Shown here one piece after another: positions 49,956 through 63,159 of a DNA stretch of 64,000 bases. The stretch is taken from contig NC_088301.1 of the NCBI RefSeq assembly GCF_032854445.1, forward strand, positions 53,431,187-53,495,186, written 5' to 3'. Numbering within the stretch: the stretch's first letter is position 1; each line of letters begins with the position of its first letter. Origin of the DNA: Liolophura sinensis (lineage: Eukaryota > Mollusca > Polyplacophora > Chitonida > Chitonidae). The notes beneath the pieces are model-generated. The model saw only the letters and a list, made by a program, of their open reading frames with translations. It had not been told where the DNA came from and ran no database searches. The position numbers were made by a program, and so were the translations under genes.

Positions 49956-52058
49956 AACTCTTCAGGCCCGAAAGTGAATCGATCACAAATGGCTTTATAC
50001 AGTCCAGACATATACATAGCCGTCTCCACACATATTATTTTACCCTGGCCATGGCTAAGTCGGGTGAGCACGTGCTTACACTGGCCCGGGTCCCCTTGAC
50101 ATTTTGTTGAGATGTATTTCCGATCCCACTCTTTTGTTTTAACACACTCTCACAATAGGCTATGGCTGCCCCAATGTGAAATCATCCCTGATATAATGTA
50201 AGACGGACTCTTGGTCCTCATCTCGCCCACCCGAGCTACATAGACAACATAACGTCATGCACGGGGTATCACCGGCGAGAGGCTATTGATATCACCATGA
50301 GCAAAGATCAGCAGCGCTATACCTATCCCGCCAGGCAGAGCGCTACAGAGCCTGAGTTCAGCCGAAAGTCGGATACACGGTAATCCCCGAACAACGATTA
50401 CATAATCTAGAGCTTAGCGACAGCTGTAAAATAAAGTAATTTTGCTTAGAAATTCGGAGTTATCTTTAACAAAATATGCCGAAATGCCTTGTGTTATGTG
50501 ATTAAATGTTGTAATAAGTTGACTATATACGTTACGTAATTACGAGACAAGCGTGAAGAAATACTTTGTGTAGTTTTCCGTGGTTTATATTTATGTATGA
50601 AAAGGGTAAACATGAGAGCATTTCGTGTAAATTTTCGTAAAAAGGCTTAGAAATATTCCAGAACAGAGAAGAATGGTATCTTATAATAATCCTTCGCCAA
50701 TGATGTGCATTTGTTTCCAGACGCGTTAAATGAGTCCTCTACCTTGTTATACGGGACGCTTTAGTTTAAAACACATTAATAAATAATACACGATTTTTTG
50801 TCAACAAATAGTTATTATAGTGATAACATTTGCGCATTGCTTTTTAGGATTTCTTAATGTCTGACTATTTCTATTTATTTTTCCCAAGTTTTGATGTTGT
50901 TGTTGATTGTATATTTAAGGCAAATAGCTTGTGGGTATATATCCTATTACTTCTCACCAGATAACAAACTGTTATTTACCATTTACCACATTTGCTTATA
51001 TAGCGTACTGTTATTGGCACACTATCGGTATTTTCATATCCCTCCATTTTGATAACCTTTGTCAGGGAGCGTTCTGTGATAAATATTGGCGCACTTTGTT
51101 CTATTGTTCCAGCAGTTTCTGCCTACCGCCTTCACAGCCGCATTCAATGAGTTTTGGCAAAAAATCCATGCGATACATTCTTTTTCCACGGAAAAATCTC
51201 AATGTTAAACAGTACTTGCTATACTTCAGACCGCACACTGTCACCTTCGGTTTATGTGCTCTGTGCCAATTCGAAGGCGCTAATCTTTGGTTTTTGGTTT
51301 TCTGAACGTTATCTCCATTCTAGATATGGTCGTTTCTCAAACAGGATCACGTTGTTACTTTGTAGCTGTCGACGAGCACGCACCTAACTGTGACGTTTCC
51401 TACTCTATCACAATGTAAGATATTCTAAACAGTCTGTCTCAGCATTTGCGTGTGTTTAAGGTGTGTCGACAACCTGCCAGAACTTCTGGGTGTCAGAGAT
51501 AAAACCGTCCACAGCAGCTACCGTCAAGAGATTGAAATCGTTCTTCATTTCCATCATGTGATTTTACGTTTCACACACAGGCTTGTTACGCTGTTTTGCC
51601 GTTACATTATTTGCACGCCATAAGAAGGATGGATTACATATATGCCCACCTGGACAGCGTTAGTCTTGTGTAACATTTTGAGTATTATAAAAAAAAACGT
51701 TGAATTACAAATTGAGACGCTTTGTTCTGTTTGTTTCTCTGAATTTCCATTTTCCATTTTTTGCTTTACATTATTAAATAAATAGAAAATTTTCAGAAAT
51801 CTTGTGTTGAGTTCACAGGGTTTTCTTTGTAATATGATACACAGCTCTGTTTTCGTTCAGTATGCAAAAGAGCAATTGTATTCAATCAGTTTGTGTGTAA
51901 GATTTCAATTTATTTCATAACATTTATTATCCTTTGCGTGCTTGCGCTACGTGTGTCTCTGTATAAATTGCAAAGTTTTCTTTTTGTTACCTTTGTGTTC
52001 CCTTATATGTTACCTCTTATGTTTATGTTTTCTTATATATGTGAAGCAATCTGCAAAT
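49956..52058. other. Non-coding stretch
   Basis: The interval 50040-50400 is richer in C and G than its surroundings, but no exon or promoter is convincing. A 124-codon ORF at 50931-51305 has no recognised domain. Confidence 0.4.
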
Positions 52059-52166
52059 GGTTGTTTGTTTTCCCTGGACTCTGCCTGGTTCCTCCCAGAA
52101 TAATGCCATTCTGTAAGGGAAATATTCTTGAGTACAGCGTAAAACACCAATCAATTAATAAATATG
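52059..52166 (+). mobile_element. SINE 3'-part fragment (43.6-kb family)
   Basis: This contains 'ctctgcctggttcctccca', 'gaaatattcttgagtacagc' and 'gtaaaacaccaatcaatta', then the AT-rich tail. The 5' end is truncated. Confidence 0.75.
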
Positions 52167-53529
52167 GGGTACAATTTTTGTTACACTGATATAACTATAC
52201 TTATAGCATGTCTTCTTGTGACTTGTATACCTCACACTAAACCATTGGTCTTATATTAGTTATATTTGTTATATTTTTAATTTACGATCATCTGTAGCCT
52301 GCTCAGACAAATGGGAATTTGATAACAAATGCAGTAAAGCAATGCAGATGTACTTATACTATCATAACAGTATTGTGCGTTCATCTTTATGGACATACTT
52401 TGGAAGAAAGAGAACCACATACTTGAGAAAAATCTTGCTTGTATGAAGGCAACAGTATCGTACATTTGCTGACCTGGAGCAACTAAGACGTTATGCAACG
52501 CTAAATGTCCATACATAGTCAGTTGACTTGTTTATCGTCATCACGTTTTCTGTTTCCTGTTAAGGGATTTGTTTTGTGGTTAATGTCTGGATTTCCTCTG
52601 GAATGAACTGTGTAAATTTCTATTAATAATGTATCTTGTGACATTAATGGCTGATTAACATGCAATAAACATATTAATTGATGTTTCAGTTTGCCCGGTG
52701 TGTTTTGGTGTACTTCACAGACACTTGTAGCACACTTATTTCTTCCTCTCCTGTTATTCATATATCAGATTTATATATTGTATGACGTAGGAGCGTGTGA
52801 AAACGTAGTACGGGTAAAAGAAGGTGCCAGAAATGTTGCAGGCAACAAACAGGTGTACATTTAGTCACAGTTTTCTGAATAATGTGGATGCGTTTAGAAA
52901 TATACGGCGTTTTATAGCATTACCATGAGAAAATGGTACGTTTATCTGTGAGATATCTATATAGATTTGTATTTGTTGATACAGAATCAGACGCATTTAT
53001 CAGCAAAGAATATATAAATATATCACTTTTCGTAATAATATAAAAGTGTCATCATCGTTGTAATACGACTGTCTTCATAGTTTACGTGCTCTTGTTTATT
53101 AAATGCATAAAGCTGAAATCTTTCGAAGGGATGACACACAACAACCGCTGTTGTGTCACTATACGAATGCTGTCCACGTGTTTCAAAAAAATTTTCCCCT
53201 ATGGATAAGCACACAAAAAGTACTTTTCATGATGATTAATAGAAATCTGTTTGTGGAAGTTGCGGGATGGAGATCAGTAGGATAACTTTCAATAGGTTAT
53301 TATTACCTGCCACAGGATATTCTCAAATCCGGTTTTGAAAGTACTAACTAAAGTGATGTTGTAAGCAGATCTATGTCTACCGTTTGCAGTCCGTGACTGA
53401 CTTTGTGCCATAGGGAAAACATTAAAAGAGCCTATAATGTAGTGTGGCTTGTCAAAACAAACAAGGTTGAATACATGAATTTCAAATTTCGTATGTCAGA
53501 AAATGCATCCGCATGCCACCAAAGCCTGG

Positions 53530-53660
53530 ATCTATAGACCCCATCTGTGAACCCCGGCGCGACGACGCAGAGGTTGACATACTTATGGAAACCGTCGTTA
53601 ACTAGGTTGAGGTTTGACCAACTACGGGGATCAAACCCCGGTCAACCCTATCCCAAAGCC
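53530..53660 (-). mobile_element. Possible tRNA-like SINE fragment
   Basis: On the minus strand gaccggggtttgatccccg has the shape of a pol III B box with its T-arm stem. Downstream blocks (ttaacgacggtttccataag, 'gtatgtcaacctctgcgtc') look like a repeat body. No second copy is in the window. Confidence 0.4.
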
Positions 53661-54499
53661 CTGATCACATCACAGATAAAGCACTTTGTATTGCTTTTCC
53701 ATGGGTGTGGTTCTTACCATTGTTGATGTTTACATCAAGTAACCGTCGAATATTCCCCCCTGGGGACATGCTATAGTTCTGGTCATACTCTTTGTTTTTG
53801 GTATACAGGACAGAAAGAACCTCTGATAGTTGTGACTAAAGCCTATCGCTTCGAGATTTTCTCTCTGCCACACAGAACATTTTAGTGGCTTGAGACTTTT
53901 TGAAACAGATATCCTTCACAGCCCTTGGTTGAAAGCAGAAGTGTTTGGTGCTTTGGTAAAAGCCAGGTGGTCCGTACCATCACCTTCCACCCTTTCTCAA
54001 TACAAGCAAAGTGCTATTTTTTCAGCCGACCCCTCCGCAGCTGTTAGCATAACAGAATTTAGAAAATATATACCGAAATTGTCATGTGTTAGCACATTTA
54101 TACTGTAATATTGAACAATGCTCTTATAAGCATGAGTAAGTCACGTAATTTCATATCTTAGTTTGTTAACATAAATCTATGGAAAACACATGGCGAAAGA
54201 TGAAATCGGCAAGTAGCCAAAAATGAAAACTAGGACAAGTAGAATGTCTGTCGCCTAAAACCGCTCGGTTTCTTGTGAAACAACTATATGACCTGTTTTG
54301 ATCTATGGGGCATGATATGCCAAAGAGGCTCCTGTGTGCCCCACATTTTCTTGACCAGCAACTTGGGCCGAGGGCGGTCAGGTTTCACGTTAGATGCAGT
54401 TCAGGAGAAAACATTCCTCGCACGTCACTCATTATCACATTACCCAATCTTTCACAAGATCACATTGTTTGCGTTCTAGAAGGTGGAGCTTAGAAAACC

Positions 54500-54505
54500 T
54501 ATAAA
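54500..54505 (+). promoter_or_regulatory. TATA box of the globin gene
   Basis: TATAAA lies about 30 nt before the inferred untranslated exon (54530-54597), in the sequence acctataaatttaaagc. Spacing to a downstream splice donor supports it. Confidence 0.5.
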
Positions 54506-54529
54506 TTTAAAGCATTGACGGGCGAATTG

Positions 54530-54597
54530 AGACGCGCTCTTGGAGATACTTACAAGAAACACATCTTCACCTTCACAGTTGAAATTCCTGAGAACAG
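54530..54597 (+). other. Probable 5'-untranslated first exon of the globin gene
   Basis: This stretch lies between a TATA box and a strong donor (gagaacag, then GTGAGT at 54598). The matching acceptor ctttacag ends at 56893, nine bases before the globin ATG. An intron before the start codon (precoding intron) is known in some clam globin genes. The exon start is an estimate from TATA spacing. Confidence 0.5.
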
Positions 54598-56214
54598 GTG
54601 AGTTTTGCATTTATTTACTCATAATAACCATCTTTTTTACATCAAAATGCATAATTAAAAAAAACACGAGCGTCTGTGCACACCATTTTTATGTGAAGGT
54701 TTAGGTGGCTTAGGTGGCGCTATCACGGTCTGGATATGTCCAGGTTTCATCCATATGTTGTCAACTGCTGAAAATGTAGATAGACCGTTGTAAAGTCATT
54801 ATTGCCATTTCGAAGTTATCTTCAAACACAGAGTAACTCCTAATCATTGAACCACTGCATGTTACTTGCCAACATTGATAGAACATTAGGTTTGAATTTA
54901 AAAAAGTGTTTGCTATGTTGAATACATATCCCAAATCAAACACAAAAACAATTAAGGGAACTTAGTTCATCAACCTAATTCATCAAACTTTCTATAAAAA
55001 TTTCTTTCGAAACATACCCTTTATATGTTGACCTGAAACATACTTCAAATACAGACATATAGTACGCGTATATGTGGACAGTTTCGCGTAGCCAGCTAGA
55101 CATGTACAATGGAGCTTGCTGGAATTATTATGTAAGTAGGGTCTGATGTGCATTTTTCAGTGTTTGCCCTTGACAAACACGAAATTAAATGGCCACAGCC
55201 TATTCACACTGTAAGTTTTACATGCCTATTTTGGGTAGCAATCAAGTTCACATGAGCTTTCTCACCCACAGTTTAGGTCTTTATTCAAGTCTTTAAAATG
55301 GTGTGGTAATCTATACAAAGGCAATGCACAACGGAGTCAGTGGTGTGCTCACATACTTTTGCGAAGCATTGTAGGAGTTAAACAGAATGCTGGGCGACAA
55401 GTGGGTGTATTTATTTAGCTTGGTACCATTTATATGTGATGTCTCACTGAAGCTTAACGTTCAGTTTAAGACAGGCGGGAATTAGTGGTAAATATACGTT
55501 GACACACGCATGGAACAGAGCGACATCCAAGACAAAATGTATGTATATCCATACATAATTCTCTAACCGGTCGGTCTTTTAACTGTATTACAAAAGTTAA
55601 ACCCGGCTTAAATCTTCATGCAGCTCTGTATCTAATACGTAACTCATGGAGCTATTATCTGAAAAGTAATACCAGACTGAAATCTTAATACGCGTCACAC
55701 TTTCGACAACAATCAGGTCTACAGTGTAAGAATTATTCATAGGACCGCCTGTTTTGCTTCCTCTGTTTAACCTTTCCTTAGCATTGCAAATTAACAACCC
55801 ACAAAGCCGTAATCTTAGGATACATGTTACGTAACGGGTTACAGCGTAACGTCTACGTAACTACCAGTGTGTTATATATAACTACATCAATGGTTCCTGA
55901 TCAGAAAAATTGTGGTAGGATAGGGAAGCGTCGTTATAACTATAAAGCTCTAAAGTCATGGAAAACCGTTAAATTTAGATAACTGGTTTAGGAAAACAAT
56001 GCTAATCGATAAATCATTCTAATATTAAGACTTAACGATACTAAACATATAATCCGGCAAAGTAACGTGTGTATGTTCCAAACCTTATCAGTTCGTATAC
56101 ATTCTTAAAAGTACGCCAGCAAAAATAATAAAGTTGTACAAAGTCAAGATTCAAATCCCTAAAATAAAAGACTACAGGATGGAGAGTAATACAGTGACGG
56201 CAGTGTGATAGCTG

Positions 56215-56450
56215 ACAAACGGTCACAGTTCAACAGGTGAAATCAACCGATCTTTTATCGATTTACCTCAGTCAGGGTTTAGTTCTAGCTGTTCATGTAA
56301 ATGCATAAATACTAGAAATTTAGACTCCGCTAACACCATGACATAAGCAGAATTAGGTAAAATGTATGCAGTGATGTTAATTGCAGTTTAATTATTAGAT
56401 GTCACAGTTCTAGATTTACCCAAAACGCTGTGTTCACATCACATCACAAA
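56215..56450 (-). repeat. Copy of the ~300-bp interspersed repeat, in the intron before the globin ATG
   Basis: In reverse orientation it contains 'ttacctcagtcagggttta', 'tgttcatgtaaatgcataa', 'gcagaattaggtaaaatg', 'cagtgatgttaattgcag' and 'caaaacgctgtgttcacat'. Confidence 0.8.
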
Positions 56451-56902
56451 GATGCTTAGCCTCAGGAACTCTTAAGTCCATCATGCAGAATCCTAGCTTA
56501 TGCAAGTGTACAGTACAAAAGACAGCATGAAGTATAAAACTGGCTTATATTAGAACAGAAACATATCAAGATTTTCAAACCTTACCGCGCATTTTTCTTT
56601 ATTGGGCAAAGGGAATCACGTGAGGCGTGCCGTTTAACTGATTGGGTGGTTAATAGCTGACAAAGATTTGCCATGTCAGCTAATATGACCACATGGCATT
56701 CCGCTTAAAGTTATACCATTCGTTAGTTAATGGTTAGTGTTGATTATTGCAATTGCAAAACATTGTACATATACACACACATATGTATGTGTATATATAT
56801 ATCGGTAACATGCCAGTGGTCGGTGGTTTACTCCCGGGCACTCTGCGGTGAAAAATTGTTGAAAATTGCTGTATTTTTTCCTGTCCTTTACAGATCGTCA
56901 AC

Positions 56903-59900
56903 ATGAGCATCAACCCAGGACAGATCAAGGCCCTGAAGGAATGCATGGTCATTATCCGCGAGGATATCAGGGGCAATGGGGCAGCCTTCTTTGAAAAGTA
57001 AGCCGTATGTACACATGGTTAGCAGAAGACGTTTATATATGTACTTAGAGGGAGGCTTTATTATTTATACAAACCTCAGACTATAACAAACCCCATGGAC
57101 ATTTTGAATACATTTTCAGTGTATATCTCTTTGTTGAAATCATTCTCTCTGTACTTTCTCGCATGAATGCATTGTATCAACCCACACAGTAGTGGTGACT
57201 CAATGTGGACACGCGGTGCCTGTGACTGAAAGCATGAATGGTACTTCTGAAGGAAATGAACTTCTGTATTTAATGAATGAGTTTTTATGTCATAAACTTG
57301 GCATATGGAGTTTTATGAGACTCGACTCTATAATCTGGGTTTTCTGCGACTGTGTAATCTTAACTGTGGATTAGAGGTGAATTGGAAACGTGCTGAGTTA
57401 TATATGGTCAGAGAGAAGGTAGATGTGGCAATATTTGCACTCGTTTCTATAAGCCTGCATTGACCCTGTATGAGTATTCTATCTATCACAATGAGACTCA
57501 GGGCCCAGTTGTTCAAAAGCATACTAGTCCAGTATTAACATGTCCATTAGTGTTATATTAAACCAAGACTGGTATTAGGATTTATGTATGTCTACTTTTA
57601 ATACACCATTGAACAACCCAAAGTACCTATCTACCAAAACCACTGAGGAAATGCATGGCGTTAAGCCATGATCATTTATTCAAAACATGGAGGATATTGT
57701 AATAGTTAGTATTTACTCACTGGTCATTTGCGATATACTAAGTTCATATTTCCCGCCTTTGAATCTTCTGTTGCGCATGTGCAGTTATGTGGCATTCTTT
57801 ATATGACATTATAGCTAATACGTAAAGGGAAAGGTTAGTTGTGTCAATTAATCGTCTTCAACTAAAGCATTTGTCGTGGTGTTCGCTAGCAAATTATCAC
57901 TCTGTACAGCATGCCTAACTAATATGTAATTATTGAAACTTGTCATCAGTAAACAAATATTTTCTCATTTCAAAAGTGAAGTAAAAATAGAATTTAGTTC
58001 GACGGCCACTCAGTTGAATACATAAATAGCTGAGATTGCTGATTTCAAGTTCATGGCTACTCTGGCAACGTGTCGAGTGGCAGTAGAGATATATGGAAAA
58101 GAAATCCCCGGTCGCTCAACCATTGAATGCTACTGGTACACTAACTGGAATATCTATCAACTACAGCTTGTATGGATCTAACCTTGAGATTGTGATAAGG
58201 ATAAATACACCAGCAGAAAGAGCTTGCTATAGGTAAATAGATAAAGCCACAGGACCTACTTTTCCCGATGAACTAACCACATTTTGGCTAGAAGTGCACA
58301 CCCCTCGAGGTATTCACACCAAGTAGCCTGTAGTCTTTCAGTATTTAACTTGAGCAAGTAAATAAGTGATCATTGCCTAGGGTAAAGTTTAAATAACTAA
58401 ATCGATGTGTCAAACTAGTCCCACGTGTTTTACAAACAGCTGCCTCATAACATACGACACAAAGTCAATGATAGGCTGATAGGATTATGAAAAATCAAAT
58501 ATGACACAATAACTGTAATGATGGTATCCTGGATATCTTGTGATGTAAAGCGTACCACAGACAAACCAGGACCATGTTTGTGTATTACCGCACTGCGTGA
58601 CTTGAGGTGACTTCATGGTAAACATGTAACATATGGAAGGGCATTAAGTACACCGGAAGTAATCAGCTATTAAGCTGAATTGGGGTTGAAAGCCACAAAC
58701 CAATGCTTTGTTTTAGAGTACTTTAAATAACCCAAAAATTCGACCACAAAACAGCATGTTTGGAGGCAAATAAATCTTATGAGATATTACATCTGGTGCT
58801 AAAATTTGCATTTTCCCAGTGGAAACACCTTTCACATTTCTAAAATCAATAGACCTCCCATTATCTAGGAGTAACATGGCCAATATACGAAATTTTACGT
58901 CATTTAGGGTAAATGACACAAGGTTTCGTCCATGTTTAAGTTGCACTGATATTAGAAAAGCGATTGAAATATAGCTTCAGCAACAATAGTTATATTTTAT
59001 GACATTTACCTGCCTTTAAATATCCCTTATTTTTATCTAAATTTTAGGTCATAGAGAATATATATATCTTCTTGTTCAACAGCGCACATCAAGACCCAAT
59101 TGTTAGGCTATAACAAGATAGAGAGATAACCCAACAAAAGTCTAAGTGCCCTAATGTTAATGGCAAACGACTGGTACTGGTAATTGACTTCGTGGCGCCC
59201 CGTTAACGTCTTGAGTATTTCTCACCCTGAAGCATGACCCGCGCTGACCTCCGACGGGACAGCCTGGTGCATCTGGACTAAGTTATTCGGATTATGTATA
59301 AAATGGCCGCTAAAAGGTTATTACGCGGCCAGAGGAAATATTTGCTTCTTCTGTCAAACGGCAGGAAATCACATTTTTGCCACGTGTTTTCGCCTTTACA
59401 TGCACATTTCTCTTTTGACGTTCTGTGCAGTGGTAGTTATATATTACCAAACTCAAATGAATTACCTACGAATTGTGTGCTTGGATTGTGGAACACAGCG
59501 CAGAAGGCGGTTCCACCTTTTGAACCACCATTGCGAATATTGTGTTTTATCACAAAATGTTTTGGCTGGCCTGCAGCTCCAACCGAAGTTTCATATGAAA
59601 TTCGCAAAATTAATTGATAATTGCAGAACAATCGGCATCCTGTACTAACTAGTTGATTAGTGAGGTCACGTGCTCACACCCACCTCTCAATACTTATAAG
59701 AAACGACAACAAACGATATAACCTTAGTTATTTCGAAAGGTGGGTGAAATCAGCTCTCTCGTGTGCTAAAACTCTAAAAATCAAATTCTAATCAAGAATT
59801 CTCACAAGGCCAAGATATGCGCCATGTTAGAGAAACGGGAAACACGATGTTGCGTCACTCGTATCCCATGTACATATGGCTACAAGGCAAAACATGGTTC

Positions 59901-62900
59901 GGGTGACATCACCGGAAACACTTCTCTGGTTATAGAAATAATTCGCGCTTAACTTATTAAAATTGATAACATGGTGGTGCTTTCGATGTTTTCAGTGTAC
60001 GCGATTATAATAACTTAGAATAGTGATATGTTGGTTATGCGACGTCACAAAAACCTTTATGTGGGATACTTTAACGGTACATGTATACATTAGGTCTATT
60101 GTTGCCTTTACCTTTAACTCGAGGATTTATGTTAGTATTGTGTGGAGGGTTGTTTGTATGCCTCTGTGAGCGGTTTCTTCCGACTGCAGATCTAATTGCC
60201 TTCATAGAAGCGAAATATTCTTATGTGCGATCTAAAACAGTAGTCATACCTTATACTGCGAGATCTGCACGCTAGAAATATTTGCACATCTCGGCTCTGC
60301 CGGATTTATGATTTCTTTGATAAGACACTTGCAAGAGAGAAACTGTCAGATCTTGATGTTAACATGATGTAAGTAATCGAGTCAGAAGGACTCCACGAAA
60401 TACATCTTGACCACGAATGATCACCCATGGGTAGGTGGGGAAAACAGAAGAATATTTACAAGATAGATTTGCATCTGATAGGTCCCTTCTTAAAAAGGCG
60501 CTCATCATTGACTGGCAGGTGACATGTTTTAGGTGCACGCAGGGTTCATGACTGCCTAACGGTTAACGCGGCAGGCGTCCCCTCAGACTGGCTAAACACA
60601 TTACAGTAAATGTGGAAATATGTTGTCAGCTTGCTAAGAAACTAACCCGCGCTCCCCCAGGCCTAGCTACGATCTGCCACAGCGATGACCTAATGTTTAT
60701 CCCACATTTGTAACAGGCTGCAGCCTTTCCTCCGATTCTAACATAAACACATCGCCGTATTTAACGTCAGAACAAGCGAAATGAGATACGTTTAACAGCT
60801 TGCGCTCCTTGTGAGTTATTTATTCTAACGAAATGGAAAAAAAGACTAGTCCTGCCTAATCATAGGATTGAGTGCAGTTTGTCGATATATCTGCCTTCAA
60901 GGCCTGTGGGATAGATTTGACATACAGCGATGTTCCCCAGATGCCTCACTTAAACATTACGTAAGAATTTTTACATGTTGGACGGTTTGTTTGGGGTTCT
61001 ACTTCCCCTATGTACCCCGTGACTTAGTGTGCGTACAGGACAGTCCCGCGCAACAAGTACTATGCTATCATCGGTAACATGCAAAACTTGAGGTAATACG
61101 TGTCAGCGGTCAGAACGTCTTTCCTGTCTCAGTGCGCTTTAAAAGTCCAATAAAAGTCTGTAGGTACATGCAGATGTTATTATACTCAAATCCACGCATC
61201 TAGCGTCCAGCCTGTCTAATCAGTACGTTAATATCGACAAATTGTTGGACAAATCCTCATTCTGTCAGGAAGTCGTCTCACTTATATCCCGCATTTCAAA
61301 ACAAAACGATTTTATAACTTATCCCCAAACACTTCACACAGCAATGGTAGAAGCTCTGTCATTCTACGCTGCATGTGGTTTGTCAGTAGCTTGGCATTGC
61401 AAGACACCTTGCATGACGTCTCATTGTAGACGAGACAAAATCAACAATTCTGTTTGCACCGCCATGGACAATTGAAATGCGAATTCTTAATTCAAATACT
61501 GTAAGAAATACCTTTGTCATGTCATGCAAACCCAGCGTTATTATTGTATTCTAATGTCATTGCAGGATGTTTGCCACATACCCAGCGTGGCAGGAGAAGT
61601 TCCCTGCCTGGAAAGGGAATTCCCTTGAGCAAGTGAAGAGCTCTGTTCGTATCAGGGCTCACGGTACTTCCGTCTTCAGCGAGCTGGGCAAGTTCGTGGA
61701 CAGCATGGACGACATGGATGTCTTGAAGGACCTGTTGAAGAGATCTGGCATGTTCCACACTGGAAAGGGCATTGGAATCGAATATTTCCAGGTAAATATG
61801 CAAATGGTCGTGTAAGACTCGGTTTTCGATTTGGATGTACTTCTATGACATAATGAATGTGGAACCATCGCTGGAGCAGGATCTAAGTTTGTAGTCGGTA
61901 ACGATCGGCCTTTGAATGAGAACGTCAGAGGTTCGAATCCATTTCAGTTGTTTCCTCCGGGCAATCCGGCGTTAAACACTAATCCAATAGATAAATAAAT
62001 TCCAGCATAACTATATGGTATCTTGCTGCAGATGGCTTATATTTAGCTTTCTTTACAACTTGTGCTTGACATACTATGTGTATCGTCACAGTGATTATAT
62101 AAACACTTGGAACCAAAAAAAAAACATATCGACAGACTAAATCATAATATTTGCATGAAATGTTGAAGGAACATTATGTAAGGAATATTGGTCTGACAGT
62201 TATTTAATAGGCTATAGGCTAAATAAAATTTATTTTTTTACAGAATTTCGTAATATCAATAAACTATGTGTTTTGTCTTCATGGAATACTTTTAACACAG
62301 AAAACTATTGCTTTTCATATTCTGGTGGAAGCCATAACTTTGAACATTACTCTTTTTCAGTTATACAGCTTGTAATATGAAGCTTTGTCTTGTGTAATGT
62401 GATGTTACCAAATGATGCCCCTCTTTTTTGTTAAATGAATAACACTCTTTTGAGCGTTCAAAATGTCGGTCGATCTGAAAGTTAGAAAGTTCCAATTAAT
62501 CCTCTAATGTAATACAACTTAGTGTTTTATCTCGACCGCACAGTGTTCTGTACAATTTAGACTGAAGATGTAGCGTAATGAAAGACTATTTTGTGGTAAT
62601 ACCATGGTTTACTTGTTGTTAATGTCATGATGGCGCTCAAAAGAGACGAGATTGTCGGTCAGCGCATCTATATATAATTGTTTCTTCGGTCTAAAAATAT
62701 ATGTAGCTTTCGTCCATATATACCTTGTATTAAGTACCGAGTTGCCATTCCCCATATCAGTGCAAAAAGTGACAAATTTCCTGGTATACGAGCTACCCCG
62801 GGGTAGTTTTCCTCTGCTAACACGTACTTTTTTATGAGCTTAAAAGGAATCAATTGGTAGAATATTAAAACTGATTCCTTGTTATCAATTTCAGAAAGTT

Positions 62901-63020
62901 GGTGATTTGCTTGTGTCGTTCTTGAAGGAGAGGCTCGGAGGAAAGTTTACAGGGGATATGGAAGGTGCCTGGAGAGCCGTCTGGCCAATCATTGTCGAAG
63001 GCCTGAAGGCTGGGATGTAA
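56903..63020 (+). CDS. Globin, 3 coding exons, 148 aa
   Basis: Coding exons are 56903-56997, 61566-61791 and 62895-63020, with GT..AG junctions. The first intron falls after base 2 of codon 32 and the second between codons 107 and 108. These correspond to the conserved globin positions B12.2 and G7.0. The protein is a single globin domain of normal length with no signal peptide, so it is intracellular. Heme-pocket residues are visible: CD1 Phe44, CD4 Trp47, distal His64 (E7, in RIRAHG) and proximal His96 (F8, in GMFHTG). FVDSMDD (74-80) is a typical molluscan E/F-region string. The usual A-helix tryptophan is absent (LKECMVI at 11-17). It probably binds oxygen as a myoglobin-like or tissue/nerve hemoglobin; which cannot be told from sequence. 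The start is the only ATG in frame after the acceptor. Codon use is richer in G and C than the surroundings. Confidence 0.96.
56998..61565 (+). other. Globin intron 1 (4.6 kb)
   Basis: The donor is GTAAGC and the acceptor is attgcag. I see no second gene inside. ORFs at 59294-59617 and 59400-59648 have no recognised domain. Confidence 0.75.
61885..62003 (+). mobile_element. Short tRNA-derived SINE in globin intron 2
   Basis: A tRNA-like head with B box ggttcgaatcc (about 61932) is followed by a short body (gtttcctccgggcaatccg, 'gcgttaaacactaatcca') and the tail ataaataaat. Most of the usual body of the 43.6-kb family is deleted. Confidence 0.65.
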
Positions 63021-63134
63021 TTTCCGGTTCATGACCTCAAATGTTTCTCCGCCACAATACAACCTGCCATGGATGGACCCTGAAGTAAATATCGTGAACA
63101 TCGGGCGCGTTACGCCGTAGATGATTCCACTTGG

Positions 63135-63140
63135 AATAAA
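63135..63140 (+). terminator. Poly(A) signal of the globin gene
   Basis: AATAAA lies 115 nt after the globin stop codon, the first canonical signal downstream. A second run of aataaa-like sequence is at about 63400. Confidence 0.6.
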
Positions 63141-63159
63141 CGCATTGAGACGTATTGGG

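Noticed and set aside
50040-50400. CpG-island-like promoter
   Set aside because: Only slightly richer in G and C than its surroundings; no TATA, exon or ORF follows it.
59294-59648. Overlapping ORFs of 107 and 82 codons in globin intron 1
   Set aside because: Two frames over the same DNA, neither with a known domain; they sit in an intron on the same strand without splice evidence.
61522-61868. Minus-strand ORFs over globin exon 2
   Set aside because: They are antisense shadows of the globin exon, which has conserved heme residues and matching splice phases.
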